Source: Dysidea avara
Taxonomy: Eukaryota; Porifera; Demospongiae; Dictyoceratida; Dysideidae
DNA length: 64,000 nt
Assembly (NCBI RefSeq): GCF_963678975.1
Contig: NC_089275.1
Coordinates: 11,811,682 to 11,875,681 of the forward strand
Direction: 5' to 3'
A model generated the notes under the pieces. That model did no database searches, was not told the DNA's origin, and worked only from the letters and a program-made list of their open reading frames with translations. Shown piece after piece: positions 14,901-24,018 of this stretch (positions are counted from its first letter, which is position 1; the number at the start of each line of letters is the position of its first letter). Both the position numbers and the translations under genes were made by a program.

Positions 14901-17900
14901 AGCACATTATGAGATTCTTTTATACATGCTACGTTCAGGAACTAAAATCCAATTTCAAAAAAGTGCAAATGTCTCTTTAAATCTAGTACTTTTGTGTACC
15001 TGTAGGGAAGAACAAAAACCAGTGTAGCTATACAAATACAAAAAGGAGTGATAATTAATCCAAAAACAGCCAAGCTGTTCCAAACACAGGCTAGTATGAA
15101 AAAGATGTGATATTAAAGGTGACAGCTAAGAAATGGTTGCAATAATATTACCGGTATTTAAATGACAGTATAATATCATTACAGCCATTTCTTGGCCACC
15201 GTATTTGATTTCACAACTTTTTTCATCCTGGCTATTGATGCATGAAGGCTGCACCCTTTTTCACAGTTGGTTGTCTTTATACGTACATTCATATGTAGCT
15301 AGTGTACTAACCACATCTTCAGTAGTATTCACATCAATGTATCTGATATTTATTAGTCTCTCCACAGTAGCAGCATCTCCCTTCTCAGCTGCTTCTAGTA
15401 ATTGATCACATTCTGACTTCTGTAGAATATTGCATAAAAAATAGTCAGTAAACTCTTGGCACATACGTACACATTACAATTATATACAGTGGAACCTCTC
15501 TTAACCAACTCCCCAAATTAAGGACACAATAGAAAAAAACCTCCATAATAAGGAGAAAAGATTTGGTCCCATCAGGTCTGGTTAATACATTTGTTACCTC
15601 AGAAAGAGGAAAACCTCTGTATTACAACAAAAAGTAGCCAAAAATTCTGGGTCCCAAAATGTCCGTAATAGAGAGGTTCCACTGTATACATGTATATACG
15701 CTGTAATAGCTAGATGCAAAATTCCATTACCATTCCTGAATAGGAATGCATGTAGTAAGAAATATAGGCAAGTATAAGTTCACATCAAAGCTTACCACTT
15801 AAAAACAATGGTTATATTGTGACGTTTGTGATACCCACATACATATTATACACAATGCCACATTTTGTGCATTAAATAAGTAATACCTTCTCTATTCATA
15901 CATGCATACTGTACATTGGTATATGCACCATTGCAACAAGAGTTTATAATATAGTTGAGAGTTCTACAAACTCTTGATTGCAGCATATGTGTACCAAACA
16001 TGATATAATATAATGGTGTACATATCTATCTATCAACTGTAATGTCTTACATTGTTTCTTTGGTCAAATATTACTGTTGAAGACATCTTTAAATATACAA
16101 CTTTCTTCTCAGTTAACTTGTAAATACTAGCTTTGGCTGTTCTTATCATGTACGAAACTGCATTGACAGGAATGAACCATTCAATGATGATTGAACTGAA
16201 TGGAGCTACTTTAGATAATGGAGACATCACATGAGGCTCTACTCCACAATGATCTGCAATGAACTGCTTCAACTCATCATACTCCTCTTTTGTGATGGAT
16301 GAGAACATTTTATTTTCCACTATTGCAACCATTTTATGATAACCCTCTGGAAACTTCCTTTTCTCTTTTAAGCACTGCTCATGTATCTGTTGTAATCTAG
16401 TCTTACTGTACACTTTGATCTGAAATTTTTGCAATAAATTTAAACATTTTTCTGCGTTTAATGATGTCATAAGAAAAGTCAACATGGAGTGGTCATCCCA
16501 TCTGTAGCAGTGACGTAGTTTAACTACCAGAAGTGTATCAGTGTCATTACAAGCTCTGATGCCATCAAGTTCACTATCACTAAACATCCTAACACCAGAC
16601 TTGTCTTTTATAGTGAGGGTAGATGATATTGTTTTCAGCAATTCCAAATTTTTGCTTTCGTTTTTCTTTAACTCTTCCAAGATTTCCGTAAGGAGAATGC
16701 CAAACTCTATACTAGCTTCCTCAGTTGATATTTGCTTATTTGTGATTCCTGCTTCAGGTTTCCTGGTGGGTGCTGTACCTGCCCCTAATAACAAATAAAG
16801 GCAAAATTTATTACTTAGAAAGTATACAAGAATAAACAAAGGCCATGATCAAGACACACAGTAGTGTGTTGTACAGCCAAGAAAGTGGGCGTGTCATACC
16901 ATTTGTATATTAACAGAAAGAAAGAAAACGTGATTTTCACACATGCATTGCTCCATGGTCTCTTCTCTAAAGCATACAATTATTGCATTATAGCTGTTCA
17001 CCAGGCAGGGTAGGCCACACAGAAATTTGATTAAATTCTCTTCCGTCATTTGTGAGATATGGGCAGCCAAAATTTTGATCTTCTTCTTAAAGGATTTACA
17101 GGGCCCTAGATTTGCAAATGCATACTTTGATTACCTTGAAATTTGGTAGAATATAAAGGTGAATCCATGTACTAAGTTTTCAAGAAATCTGATAAGTATC
17201 CATAGTGCTATGAACGTTTATTTGCATAAAAAGATTAAACTTTTGTCATGGCTACAGGGTAAACTGCTAGTGGGAATAATAACTTAAAAATTTGGTGCGT
17301 GTGTGTAGGCTAGCCATTGTAGCAGTGCATTTTGAAGCAAAGAAGTAACAGCTACCAAGTTACAAATCAAAAACCAAACAACTGTAAATCAAGGGGTCGA
17401 AATACTCTAATAGAACAGTCACTGCAGGGTGTGAAAAAGGCTTACCAGAGTTTGAACCATGGACCTCCATACTGAATAACCAAATACATAACTACTGAGC
17501 CACTGCTATCACAACTGTTCATCTCACTTAATTTCTACTTTATAAATGAAAAATACCAGAGAGTTTATAACTTTAATATTGTACTTTGTGTGGGAGGATC
17601 AAAGTGATGCCGCATATACTGTATTGTCCATACAGTACTAATTAGCTGCATAACTGTACTGTATGAGTCATACAGTATAGTTATGCAGCTAAATGGGCAA
17701 ATACAGTACAGTTATGCGCTTAATTGGGAAAATACAGCACACTTGGGCAAATACAGTACAGTTAGGCCACTCCAAATGACTGTAGTTTCTTGTCCTGATG
17801 TTCTTATTATTCAGTGCGGGGGAGGCTCATTATCATTATGCATTATTAAAAATGTGACTGCTCTATTAGAGTATTTTGATCTTGAGAGGATTTCAAGGTC

Positions 17901-20900
17901 ATGAAAATGGCTTCTTTGCAAGATAACAACCACCAGAAACATTTATTTTTAGGTTTCATTGTGCTTTTTAGCAATGTAAAATAATAGGCTCCATCAGAAG
18001 TTTCCTGAAAGCAGCACAGGAAGTGGTTTTGGAACAATAATGACATGCAATGTGGGTGCCCAGACGTAATGCGGGCGGAGGATGGGAAACTACAGTCACA
18101 TTTGGAGTGGCTTTATGCGGAGAATTTATTTAAGGAATGTTATGAAAACAACGCAATGTAAATCGCTAAAACTAGCCTACCAGTTCATTCTATGGCTAGA
18201 AATAGATTGTATAAACACTTACTGATCGTCTGATCACGAAGCGACTCCACTAAGACAGCACAATTGATCACATGCGTGACATTGTAAATTGCTAAAACTA
18301 GCCAAACTAATCCCATTAGCTTGTTCTACAACTAGAAATAGAATATATAAACACTTACTGATATCCTGATCACCAAAAATCACAACAGTTTGAGTACTAG
18401 AGAATATCACTGCCAAGCCGGACAACTAGGAAGTACAATATAGCACTTAAAGCACTGCCTATGTTTGTGTGTACGAAAAATACAACACTTGGGGGGTGTC
18501 TTGAGGCAAATACAGCACTCGGCTTCACCCTCATGTTGTATTAGCCTCTCGATATACCCCTTGTACTGTATTTTCCATACCCTCACACGCGGTGGTGCTT
18601 TAACTATAACTTATAGATCTACAAATGGAAATTCTAGATTGCTTTAGAACATTCTACACACGTTCTACTCAAAATAATATGCGCTCTATTAGAGTGTTAC
18701 AATAAATTATAACTTCTGTCTTCAGTAATCATGTGTTTGTAGATAAGAAGAAATGTGGGTCCCAAAGCTAGCTGGTTTTGGGGCCTTATGGAGTACAAAA
18801 AGAAATGAAACCCACACAAACAGCCAAGCTGTGAATAAATGGTGTGACCTTCAATAGCCTGGGTGAAACAAAGGTGGCTGCAAAAAAATGGCTGCTATGA
18901 TTTTAATGCTACTGTAATACATTGTAATAATGGCTGAATGCATTAATATCATTGCTGCCATTTCTTGGCTGTCACCTTTGATTTCACAAATTTTTTTCAC
19001 CAAGGCTATTAAAGGCCACACCCTTTTTTACATCTCGACTGCTTTTTGTGGAGTTGTGTTTACCACGACCACACATGCTTCTTTCAAACAGCACACTTAT
19101 ACATGTACATACAGATCATGTTATGTAAACCTTTCTATGGCAAAATTTAATGACTGCAATATATGTTTTGCTATCTTTCCTAACATCTGGCTAGTTGTTC
19201 AGTCTTGACTGTTGTTGATTCAAGTAAGCTAAGTGAAACAGATCAAAGTACTTCCAGAGCAAGATGAGTGATGGGCATGTATTTATTTTAGCTTTCAAAC
19301 CTTCCATCTGTAGTTGGCAATTACATGTTGATGAAAATAAATAGTATAATTAACATAGAGTGAGACATATTTCAGTCACCCTTCCATGCATATTTGGAAT
19401 AAAATTAAACTTTTTTTGCAAGTCTGACAACTTTTAATTGCATTAAAGATAGGATGCTTTTGGGCAGAGTTTGATAAATTAGAAAAGCTCCCATGGTCTG
19501 ATTAGACTATATATAGGTTAGGTGCCACATGTAAGTGGACTATACATGGTATTAATTATTTACACCTCCAGTATGATTTACTGACCAGTCAGTCTAGCTG
19601 GTGTGATCAAGCACAATTGGTAAAGACAATCAGACATTAACAAAATTCAAAGGTGACAACAAAGGTAACAATCAAGTGGGTCATACCATGTCTGACTGTC
19701 AGCCAATCAGACATGACTTGTGATGTGCGTGATGACATACATTCACAGCTCCGTACCAAATATAATAGTTAATTTATTACCTTTTTTGGATACCCTTCTG
19801 TGCTGGATATTACGTGCTACAGTTGTCAACCCAATACGCTTTAATGCTGTAACTAAGTGACTCCAACTTGCACCAGGTTTCATCTCAAGCCATGTCTTAA
19901 ACATTTCAGTACACCGATCATCATCACGTTGATGATTGGTTTTTATCACATCCAGTACAGCAGTGTTACTATCCAGTAACTGAAGTCCGAGGTTATACCA
20001 TCTTGTAGCTACGCTTGTATGCCTAGTTGCATTTTGAAGTTCTTTGAGAGTAGGACAATCTGCAAGCAAGCATTTAAAATGTATGTACACAGCAAAAACA
20101 TAAGATTATAAACACAACAAAAACGTAAGATTATAAACACAGCAAAAACATAAGATTATAACCACAACTACATAATTACAGTCAAACCTCTCTAATCTGA
20201 CGCTCAATGGGAGCCCCATAAATTTTGCTGGATTATGAAGGTTGTTGAATTATCAAGTCACCTCTGTAATCCAACATTGTACAATATCTAGCTGATTATG
20301 CAGTAAATCACAAGTAAAACGTTTTAGTCATGAATTAATTTTAGAAATGTGCAAGTGTTATAGCTTTTTTCTATTATTGTCAACACATAAATGCTTTGGT
20401 TACTTAAAAATTATTTTCTGTGATTGTGTTTTAATGCTGCTATTATTCTCTGTCAGATTACAAAGGTCAAAAACAATGTATTTCCAATTGTAGGGATCAA
20501 ATTTTGTGTTGGATTACGGAGTACAGAAGTGTCAGATTACAGAGGTTGTTTTCTACACAAAAATGTTGGTAAATGACATTTGGGTTAGATTAGAGAGGAT
20601 TCTGGATTACGCAGGTGTCGGATTCGAGAGGTTCGACTGTATGTGACTGAATTTGACAAAACCAGACTTCCACACACATTCAGTTTTATGACTTTATGAC
20701 ATCATAACTTAATATTGGAATATACCATCAGCTCAAAGAATTGGATGTGTGTGGAAGCCTGGTTTTGTCAAATTTGGTCACATATGTAGTCTGTTCTATG
20801 ATACGAGTGTATACACTTCATATCTACCATTATTAGTGTAAAATATTTGTTCCGGACCTCTATGATCATATACTTAAACAACATGTTAGGCCACTCCAAA

Positions 20901-21320
20901 TAAATTCTCTGTTTCCCGTCCACCGCCCACATCTAGTTACTGTCAGCTCTAAATATTCCATTATTCCGTATTCTTCCATTATTTTCTGGTTATTCTTGTA
21001 TTCTGTACAGTCAGTTCACATGTCAGCAGTGCTATCAAGTCAACACAAATTCACGTTTGAGTTATTTAGCTACTTAAAAACGAAGGTACAAGCTTAAGCA
21101 TGCTTTAAAGCAGCTTTTTATGGTTGTGCCAGTCAAATAATGGCTTGAAAAGCTGCCAATCTTATAATGAAATAATGGAAATGGACCACCCGCCCACATG
21201 CAAATATGCCTGAGTCCGGGACGGGAAACAGAGAATTTATTTGGAGTGGCCTTAACACAAGCATCCATGACTAATATCTACAGTATGTACATACATACCT
21301 CTTGTGACACTGGTCGCCAT
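2519..21320 (-). CDS. Death-domain and ankyrin-repeat protein, 11 coding exons
   Basis: Assembled coding exons, in order of translation: 21320-21299, 20059-19781, 16784-16051, 15419-15312, 14761-14663, 14325-14227, 12452-12354, 10211-10113, 3572-3471, 2929-2725, 2577-2519. All borders are AG/GT, phases agree, and the total is 1,905 nt (634 aa plus stop). The 22-nt first exon gives MATSVTR and the ATG lies in ctcATGG. Exon 2 (about residues 8-100) reads as a Death domain, with RWYNLGLQLL and GLTTVARNI. Exon 3 (residues 101-345) is a region I do not recognise. Exons 4-9 each encode one ankyrin-type repeat, with TPLHHAA and GADVNA-type motifs. Exon 10 is Ser/Thr-rich. Such proteins usually act as cytoplasmic adaptors through Death-domain contacts; that role is inferred. 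A 5' UTR exon probably lies near 21360 or further upstream. Further ankyrin exons could be missed in the 6.5-kb intron that holds the LINE. Confidence 0.8.
3471..10211 (-). CDS. Ankyrin exons 5-6, separated by a 6.5-kb intron
   Basis: Exon 10211-10113 (99 nt) encodes an ankyrin repeat with TPLHHAARKGH and GADVNAVDV. Exon 3572-3471 (102 nt) encodes a repeat with TPLHLALKHGK and a divergent end. The intron between them holds the LINE and several other repeats. Confidence 0.8.
3741..3972. mobile_element. TIR element (GTGACC family), copy 1
   Basis: Starts GTGACCAGATTTGGG and ends with the near-complement CAAATTTGGTCAC. It is about 230 bp with no coding capacity. Relatives lie at 20641-20784 and about 63130-63366. 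It sits in an intron of the Death/ankyrin gene. Confidence 0.6.
3973..5799. other. Intronic sequence, no gene seen
   Basis: Intron of the Death/ankyrin gene. A segment near 4265-4300 (GCATGCCCCCCAGACCCCC) resembles the interior of the element at 10470-11152, so a transposon relic is likely. Nothing else is supported. Confidence 0.4.
7893..8780 (-). pseudogene. LINE N-terminal ORF: hydrophobic segment, 2A-like motif, PHD finger, endonuclease
   Basis: An open stretch of 295 codons. The N-terminus is hydrophobic and leads into the 2A-like motif. A PHD-type C4HC3 finger follows (CGVC, CDMCETWYHVSC, WFCSRC), then the endonuclease domain. The downstream end runs out of frame, so the polyprotein is broken before the reverse transcriptase. 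Confidence 0.75.
8610..8633 (-). other. 2A-like ribosome-skipping motif (DVALNPGP)
   Basis: The residues are DVALNPGP preceded by a hydrophobic LLILSG. The known consensus is D-V/I-E-x-N-P-G-P; Ala replaces Glu here. Similar motifs at the N-terminus of CR1-like LINEs in sea urchin and other invertebrates are known. Activity of this variant is unproven. Confidence 0.65.
9490..9548. repeat. CTCTAATAGAG motif pair
   Basis: Two copies of an 11-bp palindrome core with the flank ACTCTAATAGAGCAGTCA, about 40 bp apart. It belongs to a dispersed motif found at about ten places in the window. Confidence 0.6.
9640..9900. mobile_element. Foldback MITE (GGCAGCCAAGAA family), copy 1
   Basis: Left arm GGTGGCAGCCAAGAAGTGGC and right arm CCATTTCTTGGCTGCCACC are complementary. 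The end reads TTTTTCACCCTGGCC followed by an ACAGTTTGGC terminal motif. Other copies lie near 15057, 18813, 46150, 49690 and 51034. Confidence 0.65.
10470..11152. mobile_element. Non-autonomous DNA element with GGGGCGGAGA ends
   Basis: The left end CAGGGGCGGAGAGATGGGGG (with a long G-run) and the right end TTCTCCGCCA are imperfect inverted repeats. Ends of this kind occur in hAT-like MITEs, but I see no clear 8-bp duplication. Inside are a CTCTAATAGAG pair (10703-10750) and a triple tandem repeat (10841-10897). Confidence 0.45.
10841..10897. repeat. Tandem repeat, about 19 bp x 3
   Basis: Three head-to-tail copies of a unit reading TGAAATGCCTTCAATTAC. They are virtually identical, which implies a recent expansion. 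Confidence 0.8.
11430..11795 (-). mobile_element. tRNA-derived SINE, copy 1
   Basis: On the minus strand the head at 11795-11725 reads like a tRNA gene: a TAGTTAGAGCACC A-box-like segment and a B box CAGGTTCGATGCTC (11744-11731). The body resembles 61630-61850, sharing CCTCCTGGGGCAG, GCAGGAGGACT and TTTGCTTCCCCA segments. This suggests a SINE with a tRNA promoter. Confidence 0.6.
11868..11890. repeat. (CA)n microsatellite
   Basis: Simple CA repeat within a longer CA/CATG-rich tract (about 11808-11950). Open frames on both strands here are artefacts of the repeat. Confidence 0.9.
12354..15419 (-). CDS. Ankyrin exons 1-4, one repeat per exon
   Basis: Four exons (15419-15312, 14761-14663, 14325-14227, 12452-12354), each phase 0 at both ends. 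The first is 108 nt and the next three exactly 99 nt, the length of one 33-residue ankyrin repeat. Repeats 2-4 share the ALHHA/VLHHA and ALD motifs. Being symmetric, each exon could be gained, lost or skipped without a frameshift. Confidence 0.8.
12489..12745. repeat. Direct repeat pair, about 78 bp
   Basis: Near-identical segments at 12489-12565 and 12667-12745, each with TTAGCACTTTACAGTG, CACTGAAGGTCTGACAGC and ATGTGCTGCAGCCTT. Probably part of the same composite element as the SINE-like repeat that follows. Confidence 0.75.
12826..12999 (-). mobile_element. Duplicated tRNA-like SINE segment
   Basis: Two direct copies of about 70 bp (12826-12897 and 12930-12999). Read on the minus strand, the first carries a B-box-like GTTCGAATCC (12849-12840) and an upstream GTGGC segment where an A box would sit. 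This points to a tRNA-derived SINE head duplicated in tandem. Confidence 0.5.
13051..13678. mobile_element. Long inverted-repeat (foldback) element
   Basis: The left arm (about 13051-13330) is an imperfect complement of the right arm (about 13395-13678). For example, ACAATTATGAAACTTTCCA near 13090 pairs with TGGAAAGTTTCATAATTGT near 13615. The loop is about 65 bp and there is no coding capacity. A relative of one arm lies at 57690-57985. Confidence 0.65.
15057..15285. mobile_element. Foldback MITE (AGCCAAGCTG family), copy 2
   Basis: Outer end AAAACAGCCAAGCTG, inner arm GTGACAGCTAAGAAATGG, and a matching right arm CCATTTCTTGGCCACC with TTTCATCCTGGCTATTGATG. The right end abuts the first ankyrin exon (15312-15419). 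Confidence 0.6.
15487..15684. mobile_element. Pogo/Tigger-like MITE, 198 bp
   Basis: Terminal inverted repeats CAGTGGAACCTCTC and GAGAGGTTCCACTG, flanked by TA on both sides (15485-86 and 15685-86). These ends and the TA target are characteristic of Tc1/mariner-pogo (Tigger) elements. Non-coding. Confidence 0.8.
16051..16784 (-). CDS. Large middle exon of the Death/ankyrin gene, unknown domain
   Basis: Encodes about 245 residues between the Death domain and the ankyrin block. The first third is predicted helical and charged (ILEELKKNESKNLELL). The middle has WDDHSMLTFLM and a helix-rich stretch. The last third looks like beta structure (SIIIEWFIPVNAVSYMI). I do not recognise a named family. 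Its size and position suggest a second interaction or ligand-binding region. Confidence 0.75.
17440..17515 (-). mobile_element. tRNA-like SINE head
   Basis: On the minus strand a tRNA-like segment has an A box TGGCTCAGTAGTT and a B box GGTTCAAACTC (about 17460-17450). Spacing is close to that of a tRNA gene, but the acceptor ends do not pair convincingly. A SINE relic is more likely than a functional tRNA. Confidence 0.5.
17644..17692. repeat. Palindrome, arms about 24 bp
   Basis: TAGCTGCATAACTGTACTGT is followed by its near-perfect complement ACAGTATAGTTATGCAGCTA around a short centre. It is followed by imperfect tandem copies of an AATACAGTACAGTTATG unit up to 17760. Confidence 0.8.
17765..18112. 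mobile_element. Harbinger-like MITE, copy 2
   Basis: Ends GGCCACTCCAAATG and CATTTGGAGTGGC(T), flanked by TTA (17762-64 and 18113-15). It contains a GTGACTGCTCTATTAGAG motif near 17852. Same family as 367-1479 and 20889-21251. Confidence 0.75.
18155..18373. repeat. Direct repeat, about 85 bp, spaced
   Basis: Segments at about 18155-18240 and 18284-18373 share AATCGCTAAAACTAGCC and TATAAACACTTACTGAT motifs in the same order. Origin not identified. Confidence 0.7.
18813..19051. mobile_element. Foldback MITE (AGCCAAGCTG family), copy 3
   Basis: Left end CACACAAACAGCCAAGCTGT, right end CGACTGCTTTTTGTG. The internal arms pair (AGCCTGGGTGAAACAAAGGT with TTTTTTTCACCAAGGCTATT). Confidence 0.7.
19781..20059 (-). 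CDS. Death-domain exon
   Basis: Encodes 93 residues beginning DCPTLKELQNA after the 22-nt start exon. The spacing of hydrophobic and tryptophan residues (RWYNLG, MFKTWLEM, WSHLVTALKRIGL) is that of a Death domain. It is bounded by cag at 20062-20060 and GT at 19780. It ends one base into a codon and joins in frame to the exon at 16784. Confidence 0.8.
20085..20166. repeat. Tandem repeat, about 28 bp x 3
   Basis: Three copies of a unit containing CAAAAACATAAGATTATAA, immediately upstream (minus sense) of the Death-domain exon. Confidence 0.75.
20179..20639. mobile_element. Pogo/Tigger-like element, 461 bp
   Basis: Ends CAGTCAAACCTCTC and GAGAGGTTCGACTG, flanked by TA (20177-78 and 20640-41). 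The interior repeats the TIR-like GATTACAGAGG pattern several times. Non-coding. Confidence 0.75.
20641..20784. mobile_element. TIR element (GTGACC family), copy 2
   Basis: Starts ATGTGACTGAATTTGAC and ends GTCAAATTTGGTCACAT, with inner arms CCACACACATTC and ATGTGTGTGG. It directly abuts the Tigger-like element, so the two were inserted side by side or nested. Confidence 0.65.
20889..21251. mobile_element. Harbinger-like MITE, copy 3 (best preserved)
   Basis: Inverted ends of about 40 bp. The left end reads GGCCACTCCAAATAAATTCT, then CTGTTTCCCGTCC; the right end is their complement. Flanking TTA duplications lie at 20886-88 and 21252-54. Non-coding, 363 bp. It lies in the first intron of the Death/ankyrin gene, 48 bp from the start exon. 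Confidence 0.8.
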
Positions 21321-21450
21321 GAGTCCTTACATGTAACACCATCAACAGGATGATTTTGTCCCTATTGAAAATTAAGACACACATGTAATATTGTCTTGTC
21401 TGCTGCTAAATTATGTTGCAATTCATTACTCTTATTTGATTTCTATACAA

Positions 21451-21690
21451 GTGTAAGGAAAAGTTAGAAATTTTACATTTGAGTAGGTGTCATAGAAATG
21501 AAACAACTAAGGTCATGCAGCTATGCACGTACTAGTGGACATTTATTCCTTCTTCAAAGACTACAGCCTGTCAGCATATCCACGACTAAAGTGGGGATTA
21601 ATATGTCCACTGCAGCTGTGTAAAAATTACCTCCCTTGTTTAATTGCATTTTGTTTCTATGATCCCTAAATTTTCTATTTTTTCCTTAGA
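21451..21690. mobile_element. TIR element (TAAGGAAAA family), copy 1
   Basis: The left arm GTAAGGAAAAGTTAGAAATT with TCATAGAAATGAAAC pairs with the right arm GTTTCTATGATCCCTAAATT with TTTTTTCCTTAGAC. A related copy is at 56776-56982. Confidence 0.55.
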
Positions 21691-21883
21691 CTTTAATCAG
21701 TGTCCAGTGACCGAACCTTTGTTTGTTGCACCTCTTCCTCCACTATCGTCCACCCACAGCTGTCTGATGCAAAAACTGAGTACACAACTTTCTTTGGTCC
21801 CTTTTGACTTACGGATACACTCCACTATTGTACGGACTCGAGTACAGAGAAATGTTTACAAAGGGACACTACCCAAAACCATT

Positions 21884-21893
21884 GTCACGTGAC
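21884..21893. promoter_or_regulatory. Palindromic E-box
   Basis: GTCACGTGAC is a perfect 10-bp palindrome containing CACGTG, the recognition core of bHLH-ZIP factors (USF/MITF/MYC type). It lies 165 bp from the cadherin start codon, within the shared promoter region. Function is inferred. Confidence 0.5.
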
Positions 21894-22057
21894 TTACAAT
21901 AATTGATGCAACCGCCACATGGCAACGAAATAAACACTATAACAAACATGTCGGCGTCGTGTAGAGAATTAAGATAATCATTGCTACCACTGTCGCTCGG
22001 ATCAAGCAACATTTGTTGATAGTAAGTTTTTGTATTGAATCTGTCGAATAAGTTGGG

Positions 22058-24018
22058 ATGTTTTCGAGCAAGCCCCACCCGGGCACATGGATGGCTTCTT
22101 TGAGGCTGTGTTGTTTGGTGGCTGCGCTGGTCACAATCTCTAACGCGCAACCTCCAGCACTGTTAGAACAAACTATGTACACCTTTGAAGTTCTGGAAGA
22201 GCAGCCAGATGGGGCGGAAGTGGATGTAGTGCAGGCTGTATCCAGCTTGGGATTGCCCGTAACAGACGGAACATATTCTATTTCAAACCAGTTACATTTT
22301 GCAATTGGCTCATCCACAGGTGTAATAAGTACAGTGGTCGTATTTAACAGAGACGCACCAGATGCAGTATTACAATATAGTTTCACAGTACAGTACACAA
22401 CTGCTGATGGTGCGTACACCACGCCCAGTTCAACTGTCATTGTCAACATACAAGATGTTAATGATAACCCACCAGTGTTTACCCAGCCTAGTTTTACTGC
22501 TGAGGTGTTTGAAAAGACATCGCCTGGTACAGGATTTTTTAATGTGACTGCCACTGATGTGGACCAAGTGTTATCCGAGAGAGATTCTATTAGGCAACCT
22601 GATGGAACAACAGTTTTAGGCCCAGTAAGGTATTTAGTTACAAACGGGAGAATAACATATTCCATTGTTGATGGGAACGAACTGGGTCATTTTGATATTA
22701 ACAATGAGACAGGTACATTATTGGTTGGTCCAGGAGCTGACCTAGATGTTGACAACATAACACAATACAACTTAACTGTGATGATTGTTGATGGTGGAGG
22801 GCTCAACGACACAGCTGATGTCACAGTGATAATATTAGATGCCAATGATAATGCTCCAGAGATCACATACCCAGTTAATTATTCTATTACAGTAAGGGAG
22901 GATGTACCAGTTGGGTTTGTAATTCTAGATGGTGTGAATGCTACTGATGTTGATTTTGAGAACAACAGTGAAATTGAGTTCCTTATTATTAGTGGTGACC
23001 AAGCTAATCGGCTGATGATAAATTCTGTGACAGGAGAAGTACAAGTTGCTAGTAGCCTTGATCGTGAGGTCAACAGTATCCTGTTGATCACCATTGCTGC
23101 AAGTGATTTGGGAACACCGCAATTACAAGACACTGTTGATATTACAATTAACTTAACAGACATCAATGATTTTGTACCAGTATTTGTTAACCACCCTTAT
23201 GTCGGATCTGTTACTGAAGAACAATTTCCTATGGCAACTATATTAACTGTTGAAGCAGACGATCTTGATGAGGGAAGCAATGGTAATGTTTCATATAGCA
23301 TTGTATGGCAGTCTAGTGGACAATTTTCCATTGATCCTGTATCTGGTGTGTTACGTACCAATGGTACATTAGATCGTGAAGAAGCACCCATTGTAACTGT
23401 CACGATAGCTGCGTTTGATAATCCAGTGAATTCAACACTTCGGCTTTCTTCACAGATCAATGTTACAGTTAATGTACAGGATATCAATGATAACAGTCCT
23501 ACATTTGGTGTTGACGAGGTTACAGCTGGTGTATTGGTCACTGCCACCATAGGAACAGTGGTAACTACACTACAGGCTACTGATAGTGATGATGGCAATA
23601 ATGCTCAGGTACGCTATGAAAAGAACTCTGGTGATACAACATTCATCATTATGGAAAATGGGACCGTGACTCTTAACGGTACATTAGATTTTAGCACTCA
23701 AGTTTTTTACAACTATGTTGTCAGAGTGTGGGATTTTGGGACACCTCCTAGATTCTCTGATACACCATTTGTTGTTCAAGTTCATGATATCAATCGATCT
23801 CCTCCACGTTTACAGCAAAGAATTTTTACTGTTAATTTAACAGAGGATGCCCCAATAGGCATGGTGATACTGAGAGTGAATGCTACAGATCGTGACAGTG
23901 GACTAACCGGCTTAGTGAGATATAGAATTATTACTCCTTTTGATGCAGCAGGCTCATTTGATGTTAATTCTACCAGTGGTGAAGTGTTCAGTAATACAAC
24001 ACTGGATTATGATGTCAA
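22058..24018 (+). CDS. Cadherin exon 1: signal peptide and repeats 1-5
   Basis: The start is followed by a hydrophobic signal segment ending near SNAQ. Five cadherin repeats end at DVNDNPPVF, DANDNAPEI, DINDFVPVF, DINDNSPTF and DINRSPPRL, and a sixth is begun. The exon ends after LDYDV inside repeat 6 and splices in phase 2 to KDTIWFQVEA. Reading through the donor meets a stop within a few codons. Confidence 0.85.

Larger units (their letters stand above)
21361..22057. promoter_or_regulatory. Head-to-head promoter region
   Basis: The start codons of the Death/ankyrin gene (21320, minus) and the giant cadherin (22058, plus) face away from each other, 737 bp apart. About a third of the gap is a TIR element. 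The most likely core promoter is 21880-22050, where the sequence is least AT-rich. No TATA box is evident. A 5' UTR exon of the minus gene may end at the tttcaatag acceptor near 21361. Confidence 0.5.

Noticed and set aside
17440..17515. Functional tRNA gene
   Set aside because: Box A and B are present but the acceptor stem and anticodon arm do not pair convincingly; a SINE head is more likely.
21869..22665. Minus-strand frames of 93 and 242 codons opposite the cadherin start
   Set aside because: Antisense to the signal peptide and first cadherin repeats. No splice support and no domain.
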